64,000 nucleotides of DNA from Pseudomonas sp. Irchel 3E13. Lineage in GTDB: Bacteria; Pseudomonadota; Gammaproteobacteria; Pseudomonadales; Pseudomonadaceae. The stretch lies in NCBI RefSeq assembly GCF_900187455.1, contig NZ_FYDX01000005.1, positions 124,001 to 188,000 on the forward strand, in the 5' to 3' direction. The notes beneath the pieces are model-generated. The model had not been told where the DNA came from and did no database searches. It saw only the letters and a list, made by a program, of their open reading frames with translations. This document shows, piece after piece, positions 50,602 through 59,572 of this stretch. Numbering within the stretch: position 1 is the first letter of the stretch; each line of letters begins with the position of its first letter. A program made the translations under genes and the position numbers.

Positions 50602-51256
50602 CTCCCTTGGGTTACCCCGAGTAAGTCCGGCGCTCATCACTGATGACGAGTGCTGGACTTACCGCCTTGCCGATGACTGCGCGGGGCGTTTCAGGATGCG
50701 GACCGTGAGTGTTCCGGGCATGGACAGCAGCCAGTTGTTGTCCTTGTCCCGTGACTACTATGCTGCGTTGAAGCCCGATATCGTCGTGGTGCAGGTAGGG
50801 ATCGTCGATTGCTATCCGCGAGCCATCAAAAAGGCGGAGCTTTCCATTCTTTTGCGCTTGCCCACGTTTATCAGTCGCCCTGTCCATCGTCTGGTCAAGC
50901 GTTTTTACGCCCGTTTGATTGTTTCCCGTAGCATCCGCTACGTGCCTCCCGCTTCCTTCCGGGCAAATCTGTTGGCGTTGTCGGAGGTTTTCGCCGGAGC
51001 GAAGATACTGATCGTTCCGATTGCGCCGCCCTCTTTGGCTTATCAGGCCCGCAATCCACTGATCGCACAATCGGTGGAGGAATACAACGAGCTGCTGAAG
51101 GAGCAGTTCCCAGCCGGCTTCATGAACAAGTGTTATCCAGCGGGTGTCGTTGGAGAGATATTTCTGAGCGATAACCATCATCTGAATGTCGCGGGCAATG
51201 GTTTGGTTTTTGAATCCGTGAAGACGGCACTCGACGCCCTTGAAGCCAAGAGCTAG
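50576..51256 (+). CDS. SGNH/GDSL-type hydrolase
   Basis: A 226-residue protein with the SGNH blocks in order: block I LTDSLGLPR (the Ser nucleophile), block III QVGIVDCYPRA (GxND-like), and block V SDNHHLNVAGN (Asp-His pair). No signal peptide is evident. Such proteins deacetylate or esterify glycans; in a polysaccharide locus this suggests trimming of an O-acetyl group or another ester. It lies inside the wzx end and 14 bases before wzy. Confidence 0.75.
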   Translation: MNKVLVLTDSLGLPRVSPALITDDECWTYRLADDCAGRFRMRTVSVPGMDSSQLLSLSRDYYAALKPDIVVVQVGIVDCYPRAIKKAELSILLRLPTFISRPVHRLVKRFYARLIVSRSIRYVPPASFRANLLALSEVFAGAKILIVPIAPPSLAYQARNPLIAQSVEEYNELLKEQFPAGFMNKCYPAGVVGEIFLSDNHHLNVAGNGLVFESVKTALDALEAKS

Positions 51257-51270
51257 GAGGCGCGTGGCGT

Positions 51271-52527
51271 ATGTTATTTCTGATTGTAATGTTCATGCTG
51301 ACGGTCTTCCTTTTGTTTCGGAACAAGGAACTGCTGTGTCCCTCCAATGTGGTGTTTGGTAGCTACTTTCTTTATTTCATTTTTCCCAGCACCCTTTTTT
51401 ATATTCTCGAATGGGTTGATTGGGTATATGTATTGCCGTGGGGGAAGACCAATGATTGGTCGAAGCTCTCAGATGAGGCAATTCTGTCCTATGCCTATGT
51501 ATTCACCTTGTTCTTCCTGTTTACCCGTCTCTTTGAAGTGCTGCTGGCACGAACGTCCGCTTCCACGGTGCTGGAGCAGTATCGGGTCAATACCTTCATG
51601 CTCTTCGTGTTCACGAGTCTGGTATTGGTCGGTGGGCTTTACTTCTTCCAAGTGACAGGCGGTATCGAAGCCTGGTTCGGCAACTATAGCGATACCTACT
51701 TGGAGAACAAGAAAGGCTATGGTCTGCTGAACTTCCTGCTTATCATGAGTTCAAACTTCCTGGCCTTTGCCTTGGGGTTCTACTGGAAAACCGCGCGTAG
51801 CAAAAGCTACTTTCTGGTCTTGTTCGTGCTTGTCGCACTGGTCTTCTGCGCTTACATCCAAGGGGTGAAGAGCCGGATCTTCTACTTCACGATTTTCTTC
51901 AGCATTCCTTGGCTCACGGTAGCCCGTCTGACCTTGCTGAAGGGGGCAGTCATTTTTGTCTTCTTCACCTTGGCTTTCAGCTTTGCGATGTATTTCCGCT
52001 CTAATGGTTTCTACAGTACGCCGGAAATGCTTCTCGAATATTTCCTCAGCTATTTCAATACCATTTTCCTGCATGACATGATTCTTCGGGATATGCAGCC
52101 TGACTTTCTTCTGACCATGGGTTACCCGATGAACAAGTGGCTGACGTTCGTCGGCATACCTTCGGAAGACTACATGCATGACATCAGTCGCTGGCTGACG
52201 TCCATCTATTTCCCCAAGCAGTGGTTCCAAGGATCCGCCACCCAGCAGTGGCCGATCGAAACCGAGCTTTATTTGAACTATGGGAATTATATATTCTGGG
52301 CCGTTCCGGTCTTCATGTATTCGCTATACATCTGTACTTTGTACTCGCTGCGCTATCGTCTTGGTCCCGTGTTTCTTTTTATCTTTACCTGCGAACTGTT
52401 GTTCTTCCTCAGCGTTTTCCGCGGCAGCATGCTGCAATGGATCGCCCTGTTCAATATCATATTCTACCTGATGCTCTGGGGTGGAAGTCGTCTGCTTTTT
52501 GTCAAAGAGAATGTTGATGTCCGCTGA
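51271..52527 (+). CDS. wzy: O-antigen polymerase Wzy (predicted)
   Basis: A 418-residue integral membrane protein with about 10-11 hydrophobic helices and one large periplasmic loop (about residues 255-325, YMHDISRWLTSIYFPKQWF), as expected for Wzy polymerases. AGGAGG lies well placed before the ATG. Wzy proteins share little sequence, so the assignment follows topology, context and the absence of another candidate. The next start overlaps its end. Confidence 0.75.
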   Translation: MLFLIVMFMLTVFLLFRNKELLCPSNVVFGSYFLYFIFPSTLFYILEWVDWVYVLPWGKTNDWSKLSDEAILSYAYVFTLFFLFTRLFEVLLARTSASTVLEQYRVNTFMLFVFTSLVLVGGLYFFQVTGGIEAWFGNYSDTYLENKKGYGLLNFLLIMSSNFLAFALGFYWKTARSKSYFLVLFVLVALVFCAYIQGVKSRIFYFTIFFSIPWLTVARLTLLKGAVIFVFFTLAFSFAMYFRSNGFYSTPEMLLEYFLSYFNTIFLHDMILRDMQPDFLLTMGYPMNKWLTFVGIPSEDYMHDISRWLTSIYFPKQWFQGSATQQWPIETELYLNYGNYIFWAVPVFMYSLYICTLYSLRYRLGPVFLFIFTCELLFFLSVFRGSMLQWIALFNIIFYLMLWGGSRLLFVKENVDVR

Positions 52528-53662
52528 TAAAACCTCATCACTGGCTCGAGTCATCTACGAATCGTATGTAAATGAGGTTTGCCTCGATCAAGCCTTGAAA
52601 CAAAAGTTTCTCGGCGACGAGAAGGTGGCGGATGCGTTGCCTCAGTACAAAATCATGCCGCTATTCTCTTTGTGGAAGCGTTATGGGAACACGTTTCTTC
52701 TGGTTTTGTGGGCAATACGCATAGCGTTGTTGCCGCTCTTGGCCGTTGCCGCACTATGCAATCTTTTTTTGGCAGTCCGGGCTCTGTTCTCATCGAAGAG
52801 CAAGGCGGTGGCTGATCTGCCTGAGTTGATCTGCTTGCCCAATTCCAGTCACGTGAAATTGTTCAACTATCTTTTCGATGACTTCGCCCAGCGAATCAGC
52901 TTTCGCTGCAAGCGCCCCTGGTCGATGCTGCCGTATCTGTCGGCGTTGGATTATGTTCGCGCAGTTTTCATTGTATGGCGTGTACTGGCAACCATTTTGC
53001 TTCACCGTGCCCATCGAGGTGTTCGTCGTCGTGATTTGATATTTCATGCGGTGGATATACTGCCCTTGACCTGGTTTTCCTTGTTCGTCGCAAACATGTC
53101 GCGAGCAGAGAAAGCACTCATTACCGACTGCAACTTGCAGCGTTGGGATTATATTGCTACGCATCTGAGTCGCCGATGCTCGATCATTCAACATGCGTAT
53201 ATTCATGGTGATCTTGAGTTCACCTACTCATTCGGTGCGGTGGATTGTCTTTACGTATTCGATCAGGAGTTTGAAGCAGTATTTTCCCGGTATTACGAGT
53301 TTCGTCGCTCAGCGATCATTCGTCCCAAATTCAATCTTCAGTCGGTGGGCGAAGGACGGCCGGTGCTTTTCCTCGCATCTTCCGCACCTTATGTTCAGTT
53401 TGAGATTGATTTTCTTCAGCGCGTCAAGAATAATCTGGACTTTTTCATCGTGGTCAAGCTTCACCCTAGGCATGTCTACGAGGCATCCGCCACGCAGTTG
53501 ACGGGCTTGGCCGACAAGGTGCTCGACGCGGCGTGCTTCCCGGAATGCGCGTACATGGTTTCTTATGACTCATTCCTCGGGTATGAGTACAAGGCGCTGG
53601 GAAAGAAGGTTGTTTTTCTTAAGGATGAGGACTCCGTAGAGCAATTTATGGAGTGTCCTTAG
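52517..53662 (+). CDS. unassigned GT-B-like protein, candidate nonulosonate transferase
   Basis: About 381 residues. A hydrophobic segment (TFLLVLWAIRIALLPLLAVAALCNLFL, residues 58-84) gives a membrane anchor. The C-terminal half has FNLQSVGEGRPVLFLASSAPY, VVKLHPRH and YMVSYDSFLGYEYKALGKKVVFL, the sort of GT-B acceptor/donor arrangement with a K-x-HP motif seen in CMP-sugar and CDP-glycerol transferases. The locus otherwise lacks a transferase for the CMP-activated nonulosonate, so this is its most likely carrier. The start ATG at 52517 follows AAGAGA; it overlaps wzy by 11 bases. Confidence 0.6.
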   Translation: MSADKTSSLARVIYESYVNEVCLDQALKQKFLGDEKVADALPQYKIMPLFSLWKRYGNTFLLVLWAIRIALLPLLAVAALCNLFLAVRALFSSKSKAVADLPELICLPNSSHVKLFNYLFDDFAQRISFRCKRPWSMLPYLSALDYVRAVFIVWRVLATILLHRAHRGVRRRDLIFHAVDILPLTWFSLFVANMSRAEKALITDCNLQRWDYIATHLSRRCSIIQHAYIHGDLEFTYSFGAVDCLYVFDQEFEAVFSRYYEFRRSAIIRPKFNLQSVGEGRPVLFLASSAPYVQFEIDFLQRVKNNLDFFIVVKLHPRHVYEASATQLTGLADKVLDAACFPECAYMVSYDSFLGYEYKALGKKVVFLKDEDSVEQFMECP

Positions 53663-53692
53663 ATCCAGTATTTGAGGTTTCAACGAGGCTCT

Positions 53693-54826
53693 ATGGAATA
53701 CCAAATTTGCAAGACCTGCATAATGGACACGTCGGATCCCAATATTCGCTTCGATGTCAATGGTAGCTGTGAGTATTGTGCGAACTTCAGCAGCAACATC
53801 CAGCCGAACTGGCATACCGATGCCCGCGGCGAAGCGGAGTTGGCGAAGATCGCCGAACGCATCAAGGCTGACGGCAAGGGTCGCGATTTCGATTGCATCA
53901 TTGGTCTGAGCGGTGGTCTGGACAGCTCCTACTTGGCCTATGTAGCCAAGGAAAAAATGGGGCTGCGGCCTTTGCTTTTCCATGTTGATGCTGGTTGGAA
54001 CACCGATCAGGCGGTAGGCAACATCGAGAAGCTGGTGGATGGCCTGGGCCTTGATCTCTACACCGAGGTGATTAACTGGGAAGAGATGAAGAGCTTGCAG
54101 GTCGCCTTCCTCAAAGCTCAGGTTCCGGATCAGGACATTCCACAGGACACCGCTTTCTTCTCGGGGCTCTACAAGTTTGCCAAGGCACACAAGATTAAGT
54201 ACGTGCTGACCGGTGGGAACTATTCCACCGAATGCTGTCGCGAGCCTGAAGAGTGGGGCGCTTACCCCGGTATCGACAAGACCCTCATCAATGACATCCA
54301 TGATCGCTTTGGATCACGCAAGCTCAAGAGCTTTCCTGTCGTTGATGTGATGGTCTACAAACTCTATTACCGTTACGTCCTGGGTATGCAGGTGGTCAGG
54401 CCGTTGAATCTGTTGCCGTACGTCAAGCATGAAGCCGAGGAAACCCTCGGTCGCCTGTATGGCTGGAAGAAATTTCAGCACAAGCACCATGAGTCGCGTT
54501 TCACTCGTTTTTACGAGGATTACTGGATGCCTCGCAAATTCGGCTACGAGAAACGCCGTGCTCACTTCTCCAGTTTGATCATGACCGGTCAGATGACCCG
54601 CGAAGCGGCGCTGGAGCGTATCGCCAAGCCGGAGCTTGACGAGCAATTCCTCAAGTCGGAGTTCGAATACGTCGCCAACAAGCTCGATCTGACGGTCGCT
54701 GAGTTGCAAGCCATTTTCGACGGCAAAAATCAAACGTTCCACGATTACAAGAGTAAGCGGTTTATGATCGGCATCGGTGCGCGGGTCATGAGCGCGCTGG
54801 GTCTGGAGAGAAGGCTCTTTAGATGA
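53693..54826 (+). CDS. lfnA: N-acetyl sugar amidotransferase (WbpG/LfnA/WbuX type)
   Basis: A 377-residue ATP-pyrophosphatase-family enzyme that turns an acetamido group into an acetamidino group with ammonia supplied by HisH. Four cysteines at 6, 9, 26 and 29 form a zinc knuckle; the PP-loop is SGGLDSS at 73-79. The gene order with hisH, hisF, fnlABC and wbuB is that of E. coli O145 (wbuX-wbuY-wbuZ-fnlA-B-C-wbuB), and LfnA of P. aeruginosa O12 is known to make L-FucNAm, so FucNAc is the likely acceptor. A role on the nonulosonate is the alternative. Confidence 0.88.
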   Translation: MEYQICKTCIMDTSDPNIRFDVNGSCEYCANFSSNIQPNWHTDARGEAELAKIAERIKADGKGRDFDCIIGLSGGLDSSYLAYVAKEKMGLRPLLFHVDAGWNTDQAVGNIEKLVDGLGLDLYTEVINWEEMKSLQVAFLKAQVPDQDIPQDTAFFSGLYKFAKAHKIKYVLTGGNYSTECCREPEEWGAYPGIDKTLINDIHDRFGSRKLKSFPVVDVMVYKLYYRYVLGMQVVRPLNLLPYVKHEAEETLGRLYGWKKFQHKHHESRFTRFYEDYWMPRKFGYEKRRAHFSSLIMTGQMTREAALERIAKPELDEQFLKSEFEYVANKLDLTVAELQAIFDGKNQTFHDYKSKRFMIGIGARVMSALGLERRLFR

Positions 54827-55437
54827 TCACCATTATCGACTATGGCCTGGGCAACATTCAGGCCTTCGTGAACGTGTACAAGCGCCTGCATATTCCTGTG
54901 CGGGTCGCTCGTTCCGTAGAAGACCTGGCCGGTGCCGAGAAGCTCATCCTTCCCGGTGTTGGCGCGTTCGATCACGCCATGCAGCGCCTTGATAATTCCG
55001 GCATGCGGGACACGGTCGATCGTATGGTCAAGGAGGAGAAGATCCCCGTACTCGGTATCTGCGTGGGCATGCAGATGCTGGCCGACACCAGTGACGAAGG
55101 GCAGTTGGCCGGTTTGGGCTGGGTGCCTGGGCGGGTTCGTTCGTTCCGCTCGGTGAATGGGCTGGAGAACATTGCGATGCCGCACATGGGCTGGAACGAT
55201 GTTATGCCGGTCAATGGAAACCCGCTGTTCAAGGGGTTTGAGGATGAAGCACGTTTTTACTTTCTTCATTCCTTCTACTTTGAATGCAAGCAGGCTGAAC
55301 ACGGCGCCGCGGCATCGAACTATGGCCTGGATTTCAGTTGTGCCGTAGCGGCCGAAAACGTCTTTGGCGTTCAGTTCCATCCCGAGAAGAGCCATCACTT
55401 TGGTGTGGGTCTCCTGAAAAACTTCGCGGAACTCTGA
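54823..55437 (+). CDS. hisH2: HisH-type glutamine amidotransferase subunit (O-antigen paralogue)
   Basis: A 204-residue class I glutaminase with the full triad: Cys80 in LGICVGMQM, and His186 and Glu188 in FHPEKSH. It overlaps the amidotransferase gene by 4 bases and is followed by hisF after one base. Together they form an ammonia-making and -channelling unit, HisH producing ammonia from glutamine. No other his gene is present, so it is not the histidine-pathway copy. Confidence 0.92.
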   Translation: MITIIDYGLGNIQAFVNVYKRLHIPVRVARSVEDLAGAEKLILPGVGAFDHAMQRLDNSGMRDTVDRMVKEEKIPVLGICVGMQMLADTSDEGQLAGLGWVPGRVRSFRSVNGLENIAMPHMGWNDVMPVNGNPLFKGFEDEARFYFLHSFYFECKQAEHGAAASNYGLDFSCAVAAENVFGVQFHPEKSHHFGVGLLKNFAEL

Positions 55438-55438
55438 A

Positions 55439-56221
55439 ATGCTAAGACCTCGAATTATTCCCTGCTTGCTGATTCAAGACGGCGGTCTGGTCAAGACAGT
55501 GCGTTTCAAGGACGGCAAATACGTTGGTGATCCGATCAACGCGGTGAAGATTTTCAACGAAAAAGAGGCCGACGAACTCATCGTCGTCGATATCGACGCC
55601 ACAGTTAACGGCGTTGAACCGGACTACAACAGAATCGCCAACCTGGCAGCCGAATGCCGTATGCCACTTTGCTACGGTGGTGGCATCCGCACACCGGAGC
55701 AAGCAAGAAAGATCATTTCCCTTGGGGTCGAGAAAGTTGCCATCAGTGCCGCGGCGCTGGAGGACCCTTCGCTGGTGACGCGGATCGCCGACGAAATCGG
55801 CCGGCAGTCGGTCGTCGTCGTGCTGGACCACAAACCACGGATGCTCAGTAAGCAGCACGATGTCTGGACCCATAATGGCACTCGCAATACCAAGCGCAAC
55901 GTTCTGGACGTTGCGAGGGAGATGGAGACTGCCGGTGCCGGCGAGATCGTCATCAACTCGATCGACAACGACGGTCGCATGAAGGGCTACGACGTTGCCC
56001 TGGCTACCCGGCTGCGTGAGGCAGTAAGCATCCCTGTTACAATTCTCGGCGGCGGTGGTTCGCTCGATGACATGGCCAAGGTTGTTGCCGCTTGTGGTGT
56101 CGTGGGCGTTGCTGCGGGTAGTTTTTTCGTGTTCAAAGGACCTTATCGGGCCGTACTGATCAGTTATCCCACGGCCCAGCAGAAGGACGAGTTGGTGTTC
56201 TCGGCCTTGCACTCCCGGTAG
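55439..56221 (+). CDS. hisF2: HisF-type barrel, ammonia channel (O-antigen paralogue)
   Basis: A 260-residue TIM barrel of the HisF family. The catalytic Asp of the histidine enzyme at position 11 (in CLDV) is Leu here (CLLIQDGG), whereas Asp130 (VLDHK) is kept. The loss fits the O-antigen copies, which serve as ammonia channels rather than making imidazole glycerol phosphate. It abuts hisH and precedes fnlA by 33 bases. Confidence 0.92.
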   Translation: MLRPRIIPCLLIQDGGLVKTVRFKDGKYVGDPINAVKIFNEKEADELIVVDIDATVNGVEPDYNRIANLAAECRMPLCYGGGIRTPEQARKIISLGVEKVAISAAALEDPSLVTRIADEIGRQSVVVVLDHKPRMLSKQHDVWTHNGTRNTKRNVLDVAREMETAGAGEIVINSIDNDGRMKGYDVALATRLREAVSIPVTILGGGGSLDDMAKVVAACGVVGVAAGSFFVFKGPYRAVLISYPTAQQKDELVFSALHSR

Positions 56222-56254
56222 TCGGGACCGTCTGCATCATATTCAGGATTATTT

Positions 56255-57289
56255 ATGTTTAGCGGAAAGAAACTTCTCATCTCCGGCGGTACTGGCTCCT
56301 TCGGCAATGCCGTGCTCAAACGCTTCCTCGATACGGATATCGCTGAAATCCGCGTGTTCAGCCGTGATGAGAAGAAGCAGGACGACATGCGCAAGCGCTA
56401 CGCGAGTAGCAAGCTGAAGTTCTATATCGGTGATGTGCGTGACTACCAGAGTGTGCTCAACGCGACACGAGGTGTGGACTATATCTTCCATGCTGCGGCG
56501 TTGAAGCAAGTACCGTCTTGCGAATTCCATCCCATGGAAGCGGTCAAGACCAACGTTATCGGTACTGAAAACCTTCTGGAAGCAGCCATTCAGAACGGAG
56601 TTCGTCGGGTGGTTTGCCTTAGTACCGACAAGGCGGTGTACCCGATCAACGCCATGGGCATCTCCAAAGCCATGATGGAGAAGGTCATGGTTGCCAAGTC
56701 GCGCAACCTTGACGAAACCAAAACCGTTATCTGCGGAACCCGCTACGGCAACGTCATGGCGTCCCGCGGTTCGGTTATTCCGTTGTTTGTGGACCAGATT
56801 CGTCAGGGCAAGGCGCTGTCCATTACCGATCCGAACATGACCCGCTTCATGATGACGCTGGCGGATGCCGTGGACCTCGTGCTTTATGCCTTCGAACATG
56901 GCAACAACGGTGATCTGTTCGTGCAGAAGGCTCCGGCGGCGACCGTCGAAGTATTGGCCAAGGCGCTTTCCGGGTTGATGGGGAAGCCGGAGCATCCGAT
57001 CCAGATCATCGGCACCCGCCACGGCGAAAAACTATACGAAGCGCTACTGAGTCGCGAAGAGATGGCGTGCTCCGAGGATATGGGGGATTACTTCCGAGTA
57101 CCTCCTGATCTGCGTGATCTGAACTACAGCAAGTTCGTAGAGCAGGGCGAGGAGAAGATCTCCCATACCGAAGATTACAACTCGCACAATACCGAGCGCC
57201 TAGATGTTGCGGGTATGCAGAAGTTGTTGTTGAAGCTTGATTTCATCAACGCGATCCAGCGTGGTGAGCACGCGACGCCGGAGGAGTGA
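56255..57289 (+). CDS. fnlA: UDP-GlcNAc 4,6-dehydratase/5-epimerase
   Basis: A 344-residue SDR of the FnlA/WbjB/CapE family, first enzyme of UDP-L-FucNAc synthesis. ISGGTGSFGNAVLKRF binds NAD; the catalytic part reads CLSTDKAVYPINAMGISKAMMEK with an intact Met-SK-type triad. The start (MFSGKKLLISGGTG) follows AGGATT. It is upstream of fnlB by 3 bases. Confidence 0.95.
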   Translation: MFSGKKLLISGGTGSFGNAVLKRFLDTDIAEIRVFSRDEKKQDDMRKRYASSKLKFYIGDVRDYQSVLNATRGVDYIFHAAALKQVPSCEFHPMEAVKTNVIGTENLLEAAIQNGVRRVVCLSTDKAVYPINAMGISKAMMEKVMVAKSRNLDETKTVICGTRYGNVMASRGSVIPLFVDQIRQGKALSITDPNMTRFMMTLADAVDLVLYAFEHGNNGDLFVQKAPAATVEVLAKALSGLMGKPEHPIQIIGTRHGEKLYEALLSREEMACSEDMGDYFRVPPDLRDLNYSKFVEQGEEKISHTEDYNSHNTERLDVAGMQKLLLKLDFINAIQRGEHATPEE

Positions 57290-57292
57290 TCG

Positions 57293-58399
57293 ATGAAGGT
57301 CCTGATTACCGGCATCAATGGGTTCATCGGCAAGAACCTGGAGAGTCATCTGCGCGAGCGCGATGATGTAGAGATCTTGCGGTGTGCGCGGGATGACCTG
57401 GATGGTCTCAGGGCTCGGGTCGCAGAAGCCGATTGCATCTTCCATCTGGCGGGCGTGAACCGTCCCGAGGATCCTGCCGAGTTTGCATCCGGCAACCGCG
57501 ACTTCACTCAGGTCCTGTGTGAGGCTTTGCTTGCCGGCGGAAAGCGGATTCCGGTTGTCTACAGCTCTTCTATCCAGGCAGATCGCGACAATGCCTATGG
57601 CAATAGCAAGCGCGAGGCCGAAGAGTCCTTGCGCGCGCTCGCCGGCCAACAGGTCATCGACTTGCATATTCTTCGCCTGCCGAACGTGTTCGGCAAATGG
57701 GCGCGCGCGAATTACAACTCGGCAGTCGCGACCTTCTGCCACAACATCGCTCGTGACCTGCCGATTCAGATCCATGACGAGCAGGCGCCTTTGCAACTGG
57801 TCTACATCGACGATGTAGTCAGCCATTGCATCTCCATTCTCGATGGCACAATCACCGATCCCGCGGTTCAGGTCGAGCCGGTCTACAGCACTACCGTCGG
57901 TGCAGTGGCTGACCTGCTGCGGGCATTTCGCGACAGCCGTCAGAGCCTGATCAGTGAGCGGGTGGGTACAGGCTTGGTGCGAGCCTTGTACTCGACCTAT
58001 CTCAGCTACCTGCCTCCGGACTCCTTTACCTATGAGGTGCCTGGCTATAGCGATCCGCGCGGCACATTCGTGGAAATGCTGAAAACCCCGGATGCTGGGC
58101 AGTTCTCGTATTTCACTGCACATCCGGGCGTCACTCGGGGTGGTCACTACCATCACTCGAAAACCGAGAAGTTCCTGGTCATCAAGGGGCACGCCAATTT
58201 CCGCTTCCGCCACATCCTTTCCGGCGAGTTCTATGAATTGCAGACCTCGGGCGAGAAGCCGGTCATCGTCGAGACGGTGCCAGGTTGGACCCATGACATC
58301 ACGAACGTCGGTGAAGACGAGATGATCGTGATGCTTTGGGCTAACGAAATTTTTGACCGTGAACGACCGGACACCTACGCGCTGCCTGTGTGCCCGTAA
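57293..58399 (+). CDS. fnlB: bifunctional reductase/epimerase with cupin (FnlB/CapF)
   Basis: A 368-residue protein with an N-terminal SDR reductase (VLITGINGFIGKNLESHLRERD, and YGNSKREAEESL for the catalytic Tyr/Lys) and a C-terminal cupin from about residue 250 (GHYHHSKTEKFLVIKG) that carries zinc ligands. In FnlB/WbjC/CapF the cupin acts as the 3-epimerase and the SDR part reduces, giving UDP-L-TalNAc. It lies 3 bases after fnlA. Confidence 0.95.
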   Translation: MKVLITGINGFIGKNLESHLRERDDVEILRCARDDLDGLRARVAEADCIFHLAGVNRPEDPAEFASGNRDFTQVLCEALLAGGKRIPVVYSSSIQADRDNAYGNSKREAEESLRALAGQQVIDLHILRLPNVFGKWARANYNSAVATFCHNIARDLPIQIHDEQAPLQLVYIDDVVSHCISILDGTITDPAVQVEPVYSTTVGAVADLLRAFRDSRQSLISERVGTGLVRALYSTYLSYLPPDSFTYEVPGYSDPRGTFVEMLKTPDAGQFSYFTAHPGVTRGGHYHHSKTEKFLVIKGHANFRFRHILSGEFYELQTSGEKPVIVETVPGWTHDITNVGEDEMIVMLWANEIFDRERPDTYALPVCP

Positions 58400-58427
58400 G
58401 TCTGCCGGATTCAGAAGAGAGATTTGT

Positions 58428-59558
58428 ATGAAAAAGCTGAAGGTCGTTACCGTCGTAGGGACTCGTCCCGAAATCATTCGCTTGTCCCGCGTGATGAGCG
58501 CGCTCGATGAGCATTGCGATCATGTGCTGGTGCACACCGGACAGAACTACGATTACGAACTGAACGAGATCTTCTTCAAGGATCTGGGTATTCGCAAACC
58601 GGACCATTTTCTCAGCGCCGCTGGTGCCAGCGGTGCAGAAACCATTGGCAACGTGATCATCGCGGTCGATCGTGTGCTCGCCGAAGTGCAACCTGAGGCG
58701 TTGTTGGTGCTCGGCGATACCAACAGTTGCATGGCGGTGATCCCTGCCAAGCGCCGCAAGATCCCGACCTTCCACATGGAAGCAGGTAACCGTTGCTTCG
58801 ACATGCGTGTGCCGGAGGAAATCAATCGCCGGATCGTTGATCACACCGCCGATATCAATCTGACTTACAGCACCATCGCCCGTGACTACCTGTTGCGCGA
58901 AGGCCTGCCACCGGATCGCGTGATCAAGACTGGCAGCCCGATGTTCGAGGTACTGAATCACTACCGTGACGGTATCGATGCCTCGGACGTGCTGTCACGG
59001 CTCGGCCTGGAAAAGGGCCGCTTCTTTGTCGTCAGCGCTCACCGCGAAGAGAACATCGATTCGGACAAGAACTTCCTCAAGCTGGTGGACGTGCTCAACA
59101 CCGTCGCCGCCCAATTCGATCTGCCGGTCATCGTATCGACGCACCCGCGTACCCAGAAACGCGTCGACGCCATGGGCGTGAACTTTCACGAGAATGTCCG
59201 TTTATTGAAGCCGCTGGGCTTCAAGGACTACAACAAGCTCCAGGTTGAGGCCAAAGCCGTTCTTTCCGACAGCGGCACGATCAGTGAGGAAGCGTCGATT
59301 CTGAACTTCCCCGCGCTCAATATCCGCGAGGCCCATGAGCGTCCTGAAGGTATGGAGGAAGCCGCCGCGATGATGGTCGGACTGGAGGTCGACCGTGTTC
59401 TGCAAGGTTTGAGCATTCTCGACAGCCAGGCTCGAGGCGATGAGCGTAGCCTGCGCCTGGTGGCTGATTACAGTATGCCGAACGTCTCGGATAAGGTTGT
59501 CCGCATTCTTCATAGTTATACCGACTATGTGAATCGGACCGTATGGAAGCGTTACTGA
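58428..59558 (+). CDS. fnlC: UDP-N-acetyl-L-fucosamine synthase (2-epimerase)
   Basis: A 376-residue WecB-like 2-epimerase (FnlC/WbjD/CapG) that yields UDP-L-FucNAc. VGTRPEIIRLSRVMSAL opens the protein; HTGQNYDYELNEIFF, ISTHPRTQKR-like VSTHPRTQKR and SDSGTISEEASIL are the substrate and catalytic elements. The start at 58428 follows AGAGAG. It completes the FucNAc trio. Confidence 0.95.
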   Translation: MKKLKVVTVVGTRPEIIRLSRVMSALDEHCDHVLVHTGQNYDYELNEIFFKDLGIRKPDHFLSAAGASGAETIGNVIIAVDRVLAEVQPEALLVLGDTNSCMAVIPAKRRKIPTFHMEAGNRCFDMRVPEEINRRIVDHTADINLTYSTIARDYLLREGLPPDRVIKTGSPMFEVLNHYRDGIDASDVLSRLGLEKGRFFVVSAHREENIDSDKNFLKLVDVLNTVAAQFDLPVIVSTHPRTQKRVDAMGVNFHENVRLLKPLGFKDYNKLQVEAKAVLSDSGTISEEASILNFPALNIREAHERPEGMEEAAAMMVGLEVDRVLQGLSILDSQARGDERSLRLVADYSMPNVSDKVVRILHSYTDYVNRTVWKRY

Positions 59559-59572
59559 ACCGAGTGGTATGC

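Noticed and set aside
54823..56221. hisH and hisF read as part of a histidine operon
   Set aside because: No other his gene is near, HisF lacks Asp11, and both are coupled to a sugar amidotransferase.
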